From positions 1-64,000 of the forward strand of contig CAAFJI010000200.1 of assembly GCA_900763175.1 (NCBI GenBank): a stretch of 64,000 bases of DNA, written 5' to 3'. This stretch comes from Lachnospiraceae bacterium (GTDB taxonomy: Bacteria > Bacillota > Clostridia > Lachnospirales > Lachnospiraceae). Below, in pieces: positions 35,518 through 44,920 of the stretch. A model generated the notes under the pieces. That model was not told the origin of the DNA and ran no database searches. It worked only from the letters and a program-made list of their open reading frames with translations. The stretch's first letter is position 1, and every line of letters starts with the position of its first letter. The position numbers were made by a program, and so were the translations under genes.

Positions 35518-36633
35518 TTAAATTTTGTCGCCTCGTTTGATATATCCTGGAAGTCCAGATTTAGAAACAACTTCCTTTACATGAAGAATCTTAACCAGCT
35601 TATCAACAACCTGGTTCTCTACACGAACCCCTTCGCCGATCTCTGCACCGGAAAGAACAACACTATTCTTAATAACAGCACCTTTATGAATGATACATCC
35701 ACGGCCGATAATAGAATTCTCAACAGTTCCCTGAATCTGGCATCCATTAGAAACAACAGAATTGCGGATCTCAGCAGTGTCGTAATAATGAGTCGGGCAG
35801 GAATCATTGGTACGAGTATAAATAGGCCATTCCGGATCAAAGAGAGTCTGGGCAGCCTTGATATCGATCAGATCCATATTTGCGTCATAGTAGCTCTGGA
35901 AATCAGTAATAGAAGCGAAATATCCACGATGGGAAATGCCTCGAACATCCAGGTCATCATGAAGCTCATTGATAATATCGGTCAAAGTGAAAGCAGAAGA
36001 AGTTGCCCTTGCCTTATGGATCAGTTCAACAAACAGATCCTTTTTCATAATATAAGTATCCATGAAGATATTGCGGCTCTTGGCATTACCGTGATTCGGT
36101 GCGATGGAAAGCACACCCTTCTGCCTATTCAGGTTCAGGATATTACAGTTCAGGAAATTATCCTTGGCATTATCAACAGCATGATAAAGCAGGGTAATAT
36201 CTGCGCCAGACTCAATATGCTGGTCAATCAGTTTAGAGAAATCTGCAGAATATACCATGTAATCCGGTGTGATAACAACATATGGATGATGCATTTCCTC
36301 GATGCACTCCAGGTTCTCATAATAAGCAGCAATATCAGTATTATAAATGTCATTTCCCTGAGCTGTATCTGAGAAAAGAATCTGCAGCTTGCCACTCTTG
36401 GAGTTAATATTATAATGACGGCCGGTGCCAATATGTGCAACCAGGGTACGTGGCTTCTCCTGCACATAAACTTGAATGCGGTCAATATCACTGTTGCTCA
36501 GATTGGAAATAGGAAAGTCGACAACACGGTATCTGCCCAGGAAGGAGAAAGCTCCGATAGGACGATAATCTTCAAGTCCTTCGACCCTGATGTTTCTGGA
36601 TGATGAGTTAACGATTCCAAATGCTTTATACAT
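35518..36633 (-). CDS. glgD: GlgD subunit of glucose-1-phosphate adenylyltransferase
   Basis: 371-residue partner of GlgC in Firmicute ADP-glucose pyrophosphorylase, which makes the ADP-glucose used for glycogen. It keeps the nucleotidyltransferase fold (GRYRVVDFPISNLSNS near residue 33) and a C-terminal left-handed beta-helix (SVVLSGAEIGEGVRVENQVV). It lacks the N-terminal catalytic GGxGxRL loop seen in GlgC, in line with a regulatory role. It starts 1 bp after the glgC stop codon, so both are made from one transcript. Confidence 0.93.
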   Translation of the reverse strand: MYKAFGIVNSSSRNIRVEGLEDYRPIGAFSFLGRYRVVDFPISNLSNSDIDRIQVYVQEKPRTLVAHIGTGRHYNINSKSGKLQILFSDTAQGNDIYNTDIAAYYENLECIEEMHHPYVVITPDYMVYSADFSKLIDQHIESGADITLLYHAVDNAKDNFLNCNILNLNRQKGVLSIAPNHGNAKSRNIFMDTYIMKKDLFVELIHKARATSSAFTLTDIINELHDDLDVRGISHRGYFASITDFQSYYDANMDLIDIKAAQTLFDPEWPIYTRTNDSCPTHYYDTAEIRNSVVSNGCQIQGTVENSIIGRGCIIHKGAVIKNSVVLSGAEIGEGVRVENQVVDKLVKILHVKEVVSKSGLPGYIKRGDKI

Positions 36634-36634
36634 A

Positions 36635-37777
36635 TTATTCGGCCCCCTTTACACGTTTCGCAATAAGCTCGATGTGCTCGCTGTCTGCACTTCCTACCAG
36701 AGCCCCTTTGCCAACTGTTATATCATTGGCAACCAGAGCACGGATTACAACAGCTCCATCCTCGATAATTGCACCAGGCATAAGCACACTGTCAATTACT
36801 TTGGCACCGGGCCTTACTCTTGCGCCGGTAAAGATAACGGAATTGGTAACCTCTCCCTCAATAACACAGCCCTGTGTTATGTAAGCGTTCTTAATCTTCG
36901 CATCCACACCGATATACTGTGGAAGGGCAGTTACATCCTCTGTATAGATCTTCCATGTCAGGTCACTAAGGTCAAGCTCATTATCCGGGCTGAGAAGATC
37001 CATGTTAGCTTCCCAGAGAGAGTCGATAGTTCCAACATCTTTCCAATAACCTTTGAAACGATATGCGAAAAGTCTCTTGCCATCGTTAAGAAGTGTGGGA
37101 ATGATGTCCTTACCAAAGTCATGGCTGGACTCCGGATTTTTCATATCAGCAAGAAGAAGCTTGCGAAGGAGCTTCCAGTTGAAAATATAAATACCCATAG
37201 AAGCAAGATTACTCTGCGGTACAGGCGGCTTCTCAACAAACTCTGTGATCTGGTCTGTCTCGCCATCTGTGTTCATGATACCGAAACGGCTTGCTTCTTT
37301 AAGCGGTACTTCGATAACTGCGATGGTAGCATCTGCCTGTCTTTCTTTGTGATAGGCGAGCATCTTATCGTAATTCATTTTATAAATGTGATCGCCTGAA
37401 AGAACAAGAAGATATTCAGGTGCGTACTGATCTATAAAATCAATGTTCTGGGAAATCGCGTCGGCTGTTCCGCGATATACGTCAAGTCCGGCATCTGCTT
37501 TCTCACGAGGTGGAAGAACGTAAACACCGCTGTCCTTGGAATCCAGTCCCCAGCGACCGCCTGCTGCAACATAGCTGTTCAGCTCTACTGATTCATATTG
37601 TGTCAGTACGCCGACAACATCAATGCCACTGTTAGCACAGTTACTGAGAGGGAAATCAACGATGCGGTATTTTCCGCCATAGGAAACTGCCGGTTTAGCC
37701 ACTTTGTTGGTAAGATCGTGAAGACGGCTGCCACGGCCGCCTGCCAGAATCATTGCTAACATACTGTTCTGTTTCAT
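36635..37777 (-). CDS. glgC: glucose-1-phosphate adenylyltransferase, catalytic subunit
   Basis: 380-residue enzyme making ADP-glucose from glucose-1-phosphate and ATP, the committed step of glycogen synthesis. [17 protein letters not shown] carries the pyrophosphorylase loop, followed by [19 protein letters not shown], the catalytic region [13 protein letters not shown] and EFVEKP. A C-terminal beta-helix completes the fold. The GAGGG site and the promoter at 37810-37838 define the start. Glucose-1-phosphate would come from the phosphoglucomutase at 7151. No glycogen synthase or branching enzyme gene is in the window. Confidence 0.95.
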   Translation of the reverse strand: MKQNSMLAMILAGGRGSRLHDLTNKVAKPAVSYGGKYRIVDFPLSNCANSGIDVVGVLTQYESVELNSYVAAGGRWGLDSKDSGVYVLPPREKADAGLDVYRGTADAISQNIDFIDQYAPEYLLVLSGDHIYKMNYDKMLAYHKERQADATIAVIEVPLKEASRFGIMNTDGETDQITEFVEKPPVPQSNLASMGIYIFNWKLLRKLLLADMKNPESSHDFGKDIIPTLLNDGKRLFAYRFKGYWKDVGTIDSLWEANMDLLSPDNELDLSDLTWKIYTEDVTALPQYIGVDAKIKNAYITQGCVIEGEVTNSVIFTGARVRPGAKVIDSVLMPGAIIEDGAVVIRALVANDITVGKGALVGSADSEHIELIAKRVKGAE

Positions 37778-37809
37778 GGTGAGCCCTCACTTTCATGTCT
37801 TTGAGATAT

Positions 37810-37838
37810 ATTATACAATCTTTTTGCTGAAAATTCAA
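37810..37838 (-). promoter_or_regulatory. promoter of glgCD
   Basis: On the minus strand TTGAAT (37838-37833), a 17-bp spacer and a perfect TATAAT (37815-37810), 33 bp before glgC. Confidence 0.7.
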
Positions 37839-37889
37839 TTTTTTTTGTGCAAAAAAACCGTAAAACCTAGATGAAATTTCACTAAATTT

Positions 37890-38120
37890 TTATTGGAAAT
37901 TCTGTAAGCTTTTCACAGCTTCAATATCTTCTGCGGTTACTTTCAGATTGGAAGTAAAGGTCTTACCCTCCGGAGTGGTGATCTGAACTTCGATAACGGT
38001 TCCTTCAGAAATACCATTTTGCTGCACAGCAGCTATAAACTGGGGAAATTTGGGGTGTCGGTTGGTAAATGCGCTCCAGAGATTTTTCAGTTCCAGTAAT
38101 TTCATTGGATTGATAGCCAT
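37890..38120 (-). CDS. small conserved-looking protein of unknown function
   Basis: 76 residues, not recognised. It starts MAINPMKLLELKNLWSAF and has an amphipathic N-terminal helix, then a beta-rich middle (GTVIEVQITTPEGKTFTS) and a C-terminal helix. No signal peptide or membrane segment. It has a good AGGAAGG ribosome binding site and its own near-consensus promoter, which supports it as a real gene. Its leader contains repeated CCTAAT/ATTAGG segments around the ribosome binding site. It lies upstream of glgCD on the same strand, but those genes have a separate promoter. Confidence 0.7.
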   Translation of the reverse strand: MAINPMKLLELKNLWSAFTNRHPKFPQFIAAVQQNGISEGTVIEVQITTPEGKTFTSNLKVTAEDIEAVKSLQNFQ

Positions 38121-38132
38121 TTTAATTTCCTT

Positions 38133-38190
38133 CCTATTAGGAAGCGCATGATTCTTTAACGATTTACGTTATAAAGTTGTTTCCTAATGG
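38133..38190 (-). promoter_or_regulatory. leader with repeated half-sites over the ribosome binding site
   Basis: CTTCCTAATAGGAAG (a perfect dyad) overlaps the ribosome binding site of the 76-residue protein gene. A second segment, CCATTAGGAA, lies about 40 nt upstream in the transcript and could pair with the first. It may be an operator or an RNA switch that hides the ribosome binding site. Confidence 0.35.
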
Positions 38191-38195
38191 TTATT

Positions 38196-38224
38196 AGTAT
38201 AGCAGAAAAAAAGCGGAGTGACAA
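38196..38224 (-). promoter_or_regulatory. promoter of the 76-residue protein gene
   Basis: On the minus strand TTGTCA (38224-38219), a 17-bp spacer and TATACT (38201-38196). Confidence 0.6.
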
Positions 38225-38271
38225 TGAAAGATAGCAATATTCACATATTTTGCGAAAAATTACAATAGACT

Positions 38272-38300
38272 TTGCACAAATCTTATGTTATTGGTATAAT
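38272..38300 (+). promoter_or_regulatory. promoter of the LacI-domain/GGDEF gene
   Basis: TTGCAC (38272-38277), a 17-bp spacer and a perfect TATAAT (38295-38300), about 57 bp before the ATG. Confidence 0.7.
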
Positions 38301-38357
38301 AAAGCAAAGATAATCGGAGAAGTAGACAAATTTGTAGAGGAATAGCGGAGCGGGGTT

Positions 38358-40391
38358 ATGGAAGATAAAAAGAGGTATAACTTTGGAGTCCTGATTGGAG
38401 GGGTACATACTTGTTTCCCGAAAGAGCATATTAAAGGAATTGCAGAAGCTGCCAAAGAGCTGGATGTAAACATCTGTTTCTTCCTAGGAACGCATGCCAA
38501 GGAATTTTTTGAAGATGTTTTGGGTGGAGATCAGGAAAATTCTTATGATTATCAGTTTAATACCATACACGAATATAGCCTTATGGGAGGAATTGACGGA
38601 CTGATCATCAATTATGGCAGCCTGGGTCTTCAGCTGAAGTATGAAAATGCAGAGGAATTTGCCAGAAAATACAACGGGATCCCCTCTGTTTTTCTTGCGG
38701 AAATCGTAGATGCACCAAACTGCCATTCCATGATTTGCGACAATAGCCGGGGAATAGAGCTTGCGGTGGAGCACCTGATCCAGGAGCATGGACTTTCCAG
38801 GATTTTGTTCGTGGCAGGACCAGAGCATAATACAGATGCCATGGAGCGGAAGGCTTCCTATCTGAGAACAATGCGGAGAAACGGACTTCTGGTGGAAGGG
38901 AAGATGATAGCCCAGGGAGACTACTCAGAGTTCGTGGATCGACAGGTGGAACAGCTTTTGGATGACAACCCGGATGCACAGGCAATCGTATTTGCCAATG
39001 ATGAGATGGCTTTTGTGGGATACCGTGTCTGTGCCAAAAGAGGCCTCCAGGTGGGAAAAGACATTCTGATTACCGGGTTTGATGACTGCGAGCGGGCTTC
39101 CGGTATGGAGCCGCCTCTCACAACAGTGGTACAGGATGGAGAACTAATGGGAAAAATGGCAGTGTACGATCTGGTACACTGGCTGCAAGAAGAAAATCCG
39201 GGGAAAGAGAGTCTGCTGAAAAGAGTGCCGGTATCTCTTGTGACAAGAGAATCCTGCGGTTGTAAATCTGAAGCTTATCGGGAAAAGGAAACGCCGGAAA
39301 GCCTTGGAATGCAGGTGCACAAGCTGAACAAGATCATTTCCCGTATGAAACTGGAACTCATGGGATTTCAGCGGAAATCCTGGTTTATCCCGGTTCTGGC
39401 AAGAGACCTAAACGAGTGTAAGGATGATGAGCAGGCCTTTCTTACGGAAATTATGAGAAAGATGAAGGAGCTTCATGTAAGAAATACGCACCTGTTTCTT
39501 TTGGACGAGCCCGTACCCTACGATGGGAAAGGAATATGGAGCTGTCCCTATAATCTTCGTCTTGCTGCAAGCTACCAGGATGGTGAGATACTTGCAAGAC
39601 CGTCTTATGGCAGGCCGCTTGTTACCAGAGAAAATGGTATCTGCCGGCTCATAGAGGATGGCGGCCAGCATCAGTATATGCTTTTTCTGCTGTTTTCAGG
39701 TGAGACACAGTATGGGCTTCTTGCCTGTGAGATTGAAGAAGAGGAGTTCCCTTTTTTCTACGTGATCAGTCTACAGATCGGTCTGTCTCTTCGGTATCTG
39801 GAAATCAGTAAAGCGGAGTCTGCGAGACGGAGAGAGATGTCCCGTGATATGGAGGCAATCCGTGAAAAGAACCGTGTCCTTGGAATTATTTCAGAATATG
39901 ACGAGCTCACTGGGCTTTTGAATTTCCGAGGATTCATGGAGCACATCAAACGTATCTGTCAGACAGGAAACGGTCAGAAGGGTTACATGATTTACGGAGA
40001 TCTGGATCATCTGAAGGAAATTAATGATACCTGGGGTCACCCGGAAGGAAACTTTGCCCTGCGCAGTGTGGCGTCAATTCTGAAGGGATGTCTGCGAAGC
40101 AACGATATTCTTGGCCGTGTGGGCGGGGATGAATTTATTATGATGCTGGAATGTGAGGAAGAGGATTTTGGAACAACCTTCCGGGAACGTGTGAAAATAG
40201 CTTGTGATCGTTTTAATGAGAAGTCAGGCAAGCCATTCCTGGTGGAAATCTCTCTTGGAATTACAGAATTTTACCCCAACATTGCCACTGATATCCAGCA
40301 GGTAATCTCCCTTGCAGATAGACAGCTTTATGAAGCGAAGAAGAACAGGAGGAAATCTGTAAGCAGGAATGATTTTTCAAACACGCTCTAG
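38358..40391 (+). CDS. diguanylate cyclase with an N-terminal LacI-type sugar-sensor domain
   Basis: 677-residue cytoplasmic protein. The N-terminal part (about 1-310) has the fold of a LacI ligand-binding domain (ICDNSRGIELAVEHL, IVFANDEMAFVG, ITGFDDCERASGMEPPLTTV) but no DNA-binding domain and no signal peptide. A middle region (about 330-500) may be GAF-like. The C-terminal GGDEF domain has GGDEF at 589-593 and the inhibitory-site motif RSND five residues before it, so active, feedback-inhibited c-di-GMP synthesis is expected. A soluble sugar or similar ligand probably controls the cyclase. The last residues (NDFSNTL) and the stop codon are encoded by the end of a hairpin repeat. Confidence 0.87.
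   Translation: MEDKKRYNFGVLIGGVHTCFPKEHIKGIAEAAKELDVNICFFLGTHAKEFFEDVLGGDQENSYDYQFNTIHEYSLMGGIDGLIINYGSLGLQLKYENAEEFARKYNGIPSVFLAEIVDAPNCHSMICDNSRGIELAVEHLIQEHGLSRILFVAGPEHNTDAMERKASYLRTMRRNGLLVEGKMIAQGDYSEFVDRQVEQLLDDNPDAQAIVFANDEMAFVGYRVCAKRGLQVGKDILITGFDDCERASGMEPPLTTVVQDGELMGKMAVYDLVHWLQEENPGKESLLKRVPVSLVTRESCGCKSEAYREKETPESLGMQVHKLNKIISRMKLELMGFQRKSWFIPVLARDLNECKDDEQAFLTEIMRKMKELHVRNTHLFLLDEPVPYDGKGIWSCPYNLRLAASYQDGEILARPSYGRPLVTRENGICRLIEDGGQHQYMLFLLFSGETQYGLLACEIEEEEFPFFYVISLQIGLSLRYLEISKAESARRREMSRDMEAIREKNRVLGIISEYDELTGLLNFRGFMEHIKRICQTGNGQKGYMIYGDLDHLKEINDTWGHPEGNFALRSVASILKGCLRSNDILGRVGGDEFIMMLECEEEDFGTTFRERVKIACDRFNEKSGKPFLVEISLGITEFYPNIATDIQQVISLADRQLYEAKKNRRKSVSRNDFSNTL
40365..40391 (-). 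repeat. end fragment of the hairpin repeat inside a coding region
   Basis: CAGGAATGATTTTTCAAACACGCTCTAG matches the end of copies D and F in the same orientation. It overlaps the last codons and TAG stop of the LacI-domain/GGDEF gene. Confidence 0.8.
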
Positions 40392-40410
40392 TACAGCAAA
40401 AACCAAGTAA

Positions 40411-40452
40411 GTCCCCCACCCCAACTGTAGAAAACAATATGAGGCGGGGGAC
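40411..40452. terminator. hairpin between the GGDEF gene and the glycosyltransferase gene
   Basis: GTCCCCCACC (40411-40420) pairs with GGCGGGGGAC (40443-40452) with one mismatch. T-rich sequence follows on both strands but without an uninterrupted run. It probably serves both convergent genes. Confidence 0.6.
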
Positions 40453-40487
40453 AACTGCTTTTCTTTACTTTTTTGCAGAAAACTTAC

Positions 40488-41621
40488 TTATTTGGAGATG
40501 CGGGAAAACAATTTCTTTAACAGCCCCCGTTGCTTCGGTGCCTTAGCTTCCAGTGAGGGGGCTTTCTGTATTTTCTCACGGAAGTCAGCCAGATTCTTGC
40601 ACTGAGGCATTATTTTTTTTGCCTGCTTTTTGAAACTGGCAGCATTGTTATAATTTTGTGCAAGGGTTTCAAATTCTGGCATAAAAGTGAGATAATCATA
40701 GTACCACTTGAAAGCAGGCGGGAATGCTTCAAGAGGCGTAATGTCCAGCTCTTTGGCAAATGCTTCCGTCTGCGAGATAATTTCCTCCGAAATTTCCGGA
40801 ATTTTTTTGTATTTACGATACCAGATGAAAATGTCAATTAACTCACGCTCCATTACAATGGCCAGCTCACGGCCCTGGATGTTGTATTTTTTGCATTGCT
40901 CCATGATGATCCTGTAGGATTCAAACTCGCAGTGGAAATTCCGTGCCCGGTTCCCCACGAGGGAGGCACCGTTGTTGATGCGGTAACGGACAAGGTGTTC
41001 TCTGGTAATCCAGATCTTATCCGCTGCGAAAACTGCCTCACTGTAGAAGGAACGGTCATTGACGCATACAAGATGATTAAACTGGAGCCCCTTTTCCAGA
41101 AGAAAGCTCCTCTTATAAATGGCATTCCAGGGAACCACACTGATATGGCTGAAAACCTCCGGCATCTGGGAGAAATTCAGCACACGGTCAAAGGCATCTT
41201 CCGAAACCTCCTCCAGGGAAAAAAGGGGAGTGGTGGAAATCTCGCCGGTATCGTTATCGAAGCAGCTGGAGCAGCCCTTGACAAGATCCGCATCTGCTGC
41301 ACTGGCAATCTCATAATACTTCTCATATGCACTATCCTCCACAATGTCATCTGCATCCAGGAAATGCACATATTCTCCACGGGCTTCCTTCAGCCCTCTG
41401 TTCCTGCAGGCTCCAGCGAAACAGGTCTTTTCATTTTGAAGAAGAAGGATACGGGAATCCTTCTGCTGATATTTTTTTATAAGAGAGACGGAAGAGTCTG
41501 TGGAAGCGTCATCCACACAGATTACTTCCAGGTCTTGTATGCTTTGGTTCAGTACACTGTCCAGGGTTGCGTGAATGTATTTCTCTGCATTGTGGACAGG
41601 AATGATTACACTTAATTTCAT
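40488..41621 (-). CDS. family 2 glycosyltransferase
   Basis: 377-residue GT-A glycosyltransferase. The N-terminal domain LSVIIPVHNAEKYIHATLDS, VDDASTDSS and the DXD-type motif HFLDADD (near residue 95) fit GT2 enzymes that build polysaccharides or teichoic-acid decorations. The C-terminal third is helical and ends with a basic tail (KQRGLLKKLFSRISK), possibly membrane-associated. Start at 41621 is chosen because it has an AAGGA site and the family start; a TTG at 41642 is the alternative. It is 24 bp after the larger glycosyltransferase gene and probably cotranscribed with it. The acceptor is unknown. Confidence 0.85.
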   Translation of the reverse strand: MKLSVIIPVHNAEKYIHATLDSVLNQSIQDLEVICVDDASTDSSVSLIKKYQQKDSRILLLQNEKTCFAGACRNRGLKEARGEYVHFLDADDIVEDSAYEKYYEIASAADADLVKGCSSCFDNDTGEISTTPLFSLEEVSEDAFDRVLNFSQMPEVFSHISVVPWNAIYKRSFLLEKGLQFNHLVCVNDRSFYSEAVFAADKIWITREHLVRYRINNGASLVGNRARNFHCEFESYRIIMEQCKKYNIQGRELAIVMERELIDIFIWYRKYKKIPEISEEIISQTEAFAKELDITPLEAFPPAFKWYYDYLTFMPEFETLAQNYNNAASFKKQAKKIMPQCKNLADFREKIQKAPSLEAKAPKQRGLLKKLFSRISK

Positions 41622-41645
41622 ATGGTCGGTGTCCTTTTTCAATAT

Positions 41646-44600
41646 TTACAGTGTTTCCTTATTCTTATGCCCTCCAGAGCTCTGCGCAAATTTCATCCCC
41701 GCCAGCTCCTCCGGAAGCTCTAGGCTTCCTACATCCTTTAGAAGTTTGCAAAGAAAAGCAATCTGATGCCGGTAAGGCCGTGAGGTGCTGTAGCGTTTGG
41801 GATTAAAGGTATCAAAGCTATAGGATGCCACAGGCGCCGCTCCAAGAAGGGTGGCAACGGTCTTAATGCTGTCTGTAGAAGTAATCACAACCTCATCAAA
41901 AGTAGCATTTCCAAGGCATTTCTCACATTCCTTTTTCCCAAGAGCCAGTATCCTTGGCAGCGGATAAAGAGAAGTAAGGCCAATCCTGCTGGTCAGGGCG
42001 CTGATAAATTTCCATTGGCGTCCTTTCTCCGGATCTGGTTTCAAAGGCAGGAAAGAACACTGTGGCGCCAGAGATGCAAGGTACTTAGATGCATCCGTAT
42101 TGCGAAAATCGTTAAACGCCAGCCAGAATTCCTTGTCTGGTGCCTGAGTGGCAAGAGCATTAAAATCCCGGACAAGGCTCTGGGAAAGCTTCCGCCCTGT
42201 GAAAAACAGGACACGGGGACGGTGCGGCTCTATCTGAGAAGCCTGTGCAGCATCAACACTATTTATGCTGATATTTTCCGGGGATTTGTGGAAACGTACT
42301 TCTGTATCTGCCTTGTCAAAAGCTTTGTCCTCGGAAAGTCTTTCTGAACAGTGCATTTCTGGAAGAGGCCTGCCATTTAAAAGGGACTCCATCACTTTTT
42401 CCAGAGGATAGGAAAGCTCAGCGGGAAATTGCTCTTTAGAGACGGTGCTCTCAGGGGCAGCAGACGCTGAAACACGGTCTTCCGCTGAAAAGATGTTTCC
42501 GGAAAAGGCTTTTTCAGATGTTTCTGGTGCGCCGGCTGTCATTTCTGCCAGAGCTCTCAGGCAGCGTGCCAGCTCCGGCACATTATGAAATTCCGGATAT
42601 TCCGGGAAAAATCCATCTTTATGGTCTGCTGACAGAGCAGAAGCTTCCTGATTCGTTTCGCCAAGACGGAAGGTACCGCACAGGAGGCGGAGAATCCTGG
42701 TGCCGTCTGGAAAGCTGGCATACAAGCCCCGGTGATAATCGGAAAGAAAGATATCACAGGCAGCAGCGAAATCCACAGTATCGAAATCACGGGGCATTTC
42801 CTGAATATGTTCAAATTCAGAAAAATCAACCTCCTGCTCGTTTTCAAGGTGAAGATACAGCTTCTGACTGTCATCCAGCTCCTGGTCCAGAAGATAAAGC
42901 GCTGCCATAAAATCACGGAAGGTCTGAAAGGTATCTGCAATATACGTTCCCGGAAGAAGCGGCGCATAAAGAATCGTCTGCTTCCCATCCATCTGAAGGT
43001 TTCGGCGGATCCTGTCACGGTGGAAGCAATCCGGATGTATTTCAAAAGAGCCTTCAGTTCCCAGAACATAAGGGGTAGGGCAAATTGCCAAGGTCATGCA
43101 GGAACGCATATAAATGTCACGATTCTGCTCATTATTAAAATACAGACAGTCTGCCAGGAACATACTGTGCTGCCACAAACCGATGTCAGCAGTGGAGGCA
43201 GGTGTATTCAGAATCGTTTCCGGATACAGGGTACGGCCACAGTACAGAAGGAAAAACTGTCCCACCTCTTTCTGAAAATAGTAGGGAAGGGGCCCATCTG
43301 TAACAAGATAGCCAGATAATGCCAGGGCTTTTCCATACTCCTCCGAACCAGGCTGTATCAGGGCAATATTTTTCCCTGAATAACCATCTACTGAGAGATA
43401 ACGGTTCAAAAGTGCCAGCAAAAGAGGGTGCTTCTCTTCCACGAGAGAAATGACAATACGGTGCTCTCCGAAATTCTGCAAAAGGTAGATGAGCAGATTC
43501 AGCAGCCAGGAGGAGATTCCGTTTCCGTTCTGGGATTCCAGGAAAATCTGCTCCGGGTCCGGTGCCAGGCTGCCGGTATAGGCAAATTTATAAAATTGAG
43601 CCGCTGTTTTTTCCCGACCGATCATTTCCGCAGGACAGTAGATGAGATCCTTCTCATGGGCTGTCTTGTATTCTTTGATCCAGTTTTTTTGCTGCTGGGG
43701 AGACATTCCGTCACAGGCATTCAGAAAACCGATCATTTCCTCACGATTCCCATAGAGGTACATCATACGTGCAATATGAGGAGGCAGGGAATAACGGACA
43801 TAGTGATTCTCTTCCCATTCTGGGATGTTGGTTTCCATATAATCAAACAGCTCGTTAACCAGACGAAGCTTCAGGGCCTTTTTCCCGGTTTCATAGTTGG
43901 TGAGCAGCTTCCAGAATCTGTAAAAAAAGTGGCGGACTGCGATGAAGTCGATCTCTGTCAGATAACGGTCCAGGAAGCCTAACTTTTCCATCTCTTTCTT
44001 CAGGAAAATGATGGCATCCTTGATGTGAAGGGTGGCTTCGGTCAGCTTGCTGAGAAAACCTACATTTTTACGATAATTATAGAAGCATTCGTCGATATAG
44101 CCGATGGATCTGGCCTTTGCAGCCAGAAGGTAGGCCACTGGAAGATCCTCGAAGCGGATGCCTTCTGGAAAATGGAGTCCCTCAAACAAATTCCGGTGGA
44201 TAAATTTGATCCAGGGATAAGGGGAAACTGCGGGAAGCTCATAAGGCTTCTGCGCAACAGTGAAGTTCTGGTTGTAACAGCTGTTTATGTATTCCTTGCG
44301 CTGACCTGTGGCTTCGTCTACGTTATAATAACGGAAAAGCACCAGGTCGTTGTGGTCGGTGGTGGCTTTTTCGTAAAGGAGGCGACAGGCATCCGGTTCC
44401 ACATAATCATCACTGTCCACAAACCACACATACTCTCCCCGGGACTTGAAAAAGCCGTAATTCCGGGCATGGCTGACTCCATGATTCTCCGTAGAATATA
44501 CGAAAACCTTCTGAGGATAGCGCTGCTGATAAGCCTCCAGAATCTGCAGGCTTCCATCTGTGCTGCCGTCGTTTACGGCAACGATCTCTATTTCATCCAG

Positions 44601-44690
44601 CGTCTGGGAAATCAGGCTGTCCAGACAGGGGGAAAGATATTTTTCAACATTATAAACCGGTATGATGATGCTTACCTTAAAAAAATCCAT
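41646..44690 (-). CDS. bimodular glycosyltransferase (GT2 plus GT-B-like regions)
   Basis: 1,014-residue cytoplasmic or membrane-associated protein. Residues 1-230 are a GT2 domain (VSIIIPVYNVEKYLSPCLDS, VNDGSTDGS, FVDSDDY). The middle (about 340-690) resembles teichoic-acid type CDP-glycerol glycerophosphotransferases, with a DILLSDYHRG-like segment (DIFLSDYHRGLYA). A low-complexity, probably disordered linker (about 725-850) leads to a final Rossmann-like half domain (about 855-1010) with VVITSTDSIKTVATLLGA. It likely makes a surface polymer or teichoic-acid-like chain. The final domain looks like only half of a GT-B fold. First gene of the two-gene unit. Confidence 0.75.
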   Translation of the reverse strand: MDFFKVSIIIPVYNVEKYLSPCLDSLISQTLDEIEIVAVNDGSTDGSLQILEAYQQRYPQKVFVYSTENHGVSHARNYGFFKSRGEYVWFVDSDDYVEPDACRLLYEKATTDHNDLVLFRYYNVDEATGQRKEYINSCYNQNFTVAQKPYELPAVSPYPWIKFIHRNLFEGLHFPEGIRFEDLPVAYLLAAKARSIGYIDECFYNYRKNVGFLSKLTEATLHIKDAIIFLKKEMEKLGFLDRYLTEIDFIAVRHFFYRFWKLLTNYETGKKALKLRLVNELFDYMETNIPEWEENHYVRYSLPPHIARMMYLYGNREEMIGFLNACDGMSPQQQKNWIKEYKTAHEKDLIYCPAEMIGREKTAAQFYKFAYTGSLAPDPEQIFLESQNGNGISSWLLNLLIYLLQNFGEHRIVISLVEEKHPLLLALLNRYLSVDGYSGKNIALIQPGSEEYGKALALSGYLVTDGPLPYYFQKEVGQFFLLYCGRTLYPETILNTPASTADIGLWQHSMFLADCLYFNNEQNRDIYMRSCMTLAICPTPYVLGTEGSFEIHPDCFHRDRIRRNLQMDGKQTILYAPLLPGTYIADTFQTFRDFMAALYLLDQELDDSQKLYLHLENEQEVDFSEFEHIQEMPRDFDTVDFAAACDIFLSDYHRGLYASFPDGTRILRLLCGTFRLGETNQEASALSADHKDGFFPEYPEFHNVPELARCLRALAEMTAGAPETSEKAFSGNIFSAEDRVSASAAPESTVSKEQFPAELSYPLEKVMESLLNGRPLPEMHCSERLSEDKAFDKADTEVRFHKSPENISINSVDAAQASQIEPHRPRVLFFTGRKLSQSLVRDFNALATQAPDKEFWLAFNDFRNTDASKYLASLAPQCSFLPLKPDPEKGRQWKFISALTSRIGLTSLYPLPRILALGKKECEKCLGNATFDEVVITSTDSIKTVATLLGAAPVASYSFDTFNPKRYSTSRPYRHQIAFLCKLLKDVGSLELPEELAGMKFAQSSGGHKNKETL

Positions 44691-44920
44691 CCAATCTCCT
44701 CTTTTTGACTACAAGAAACACACGAATTTTGTAACAATATAGTACCAGTTTGGCAGGGGGATTTCAAGGGGGATGGTGTCACTGAAATGAAAGTTTAGAG
44801 TATCTTTAGCAATTACTCACGTATTGGTCACATTTATGAAGTACGATAAACAAAATCGGGCTTAAAGAGAAGGATGCTTTTGGCCCATCGGGTAATGTAA
44901 AGGGAGGAAACAAGATAACT

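Noticed and set aside
35096..35521. Open frames of 95-131 codons over repeat copies D and E
   Set aside because: Same repeat-derived peptides as at 13.7-14.2 kb; one continues into a terminator. Treated as noncoding.
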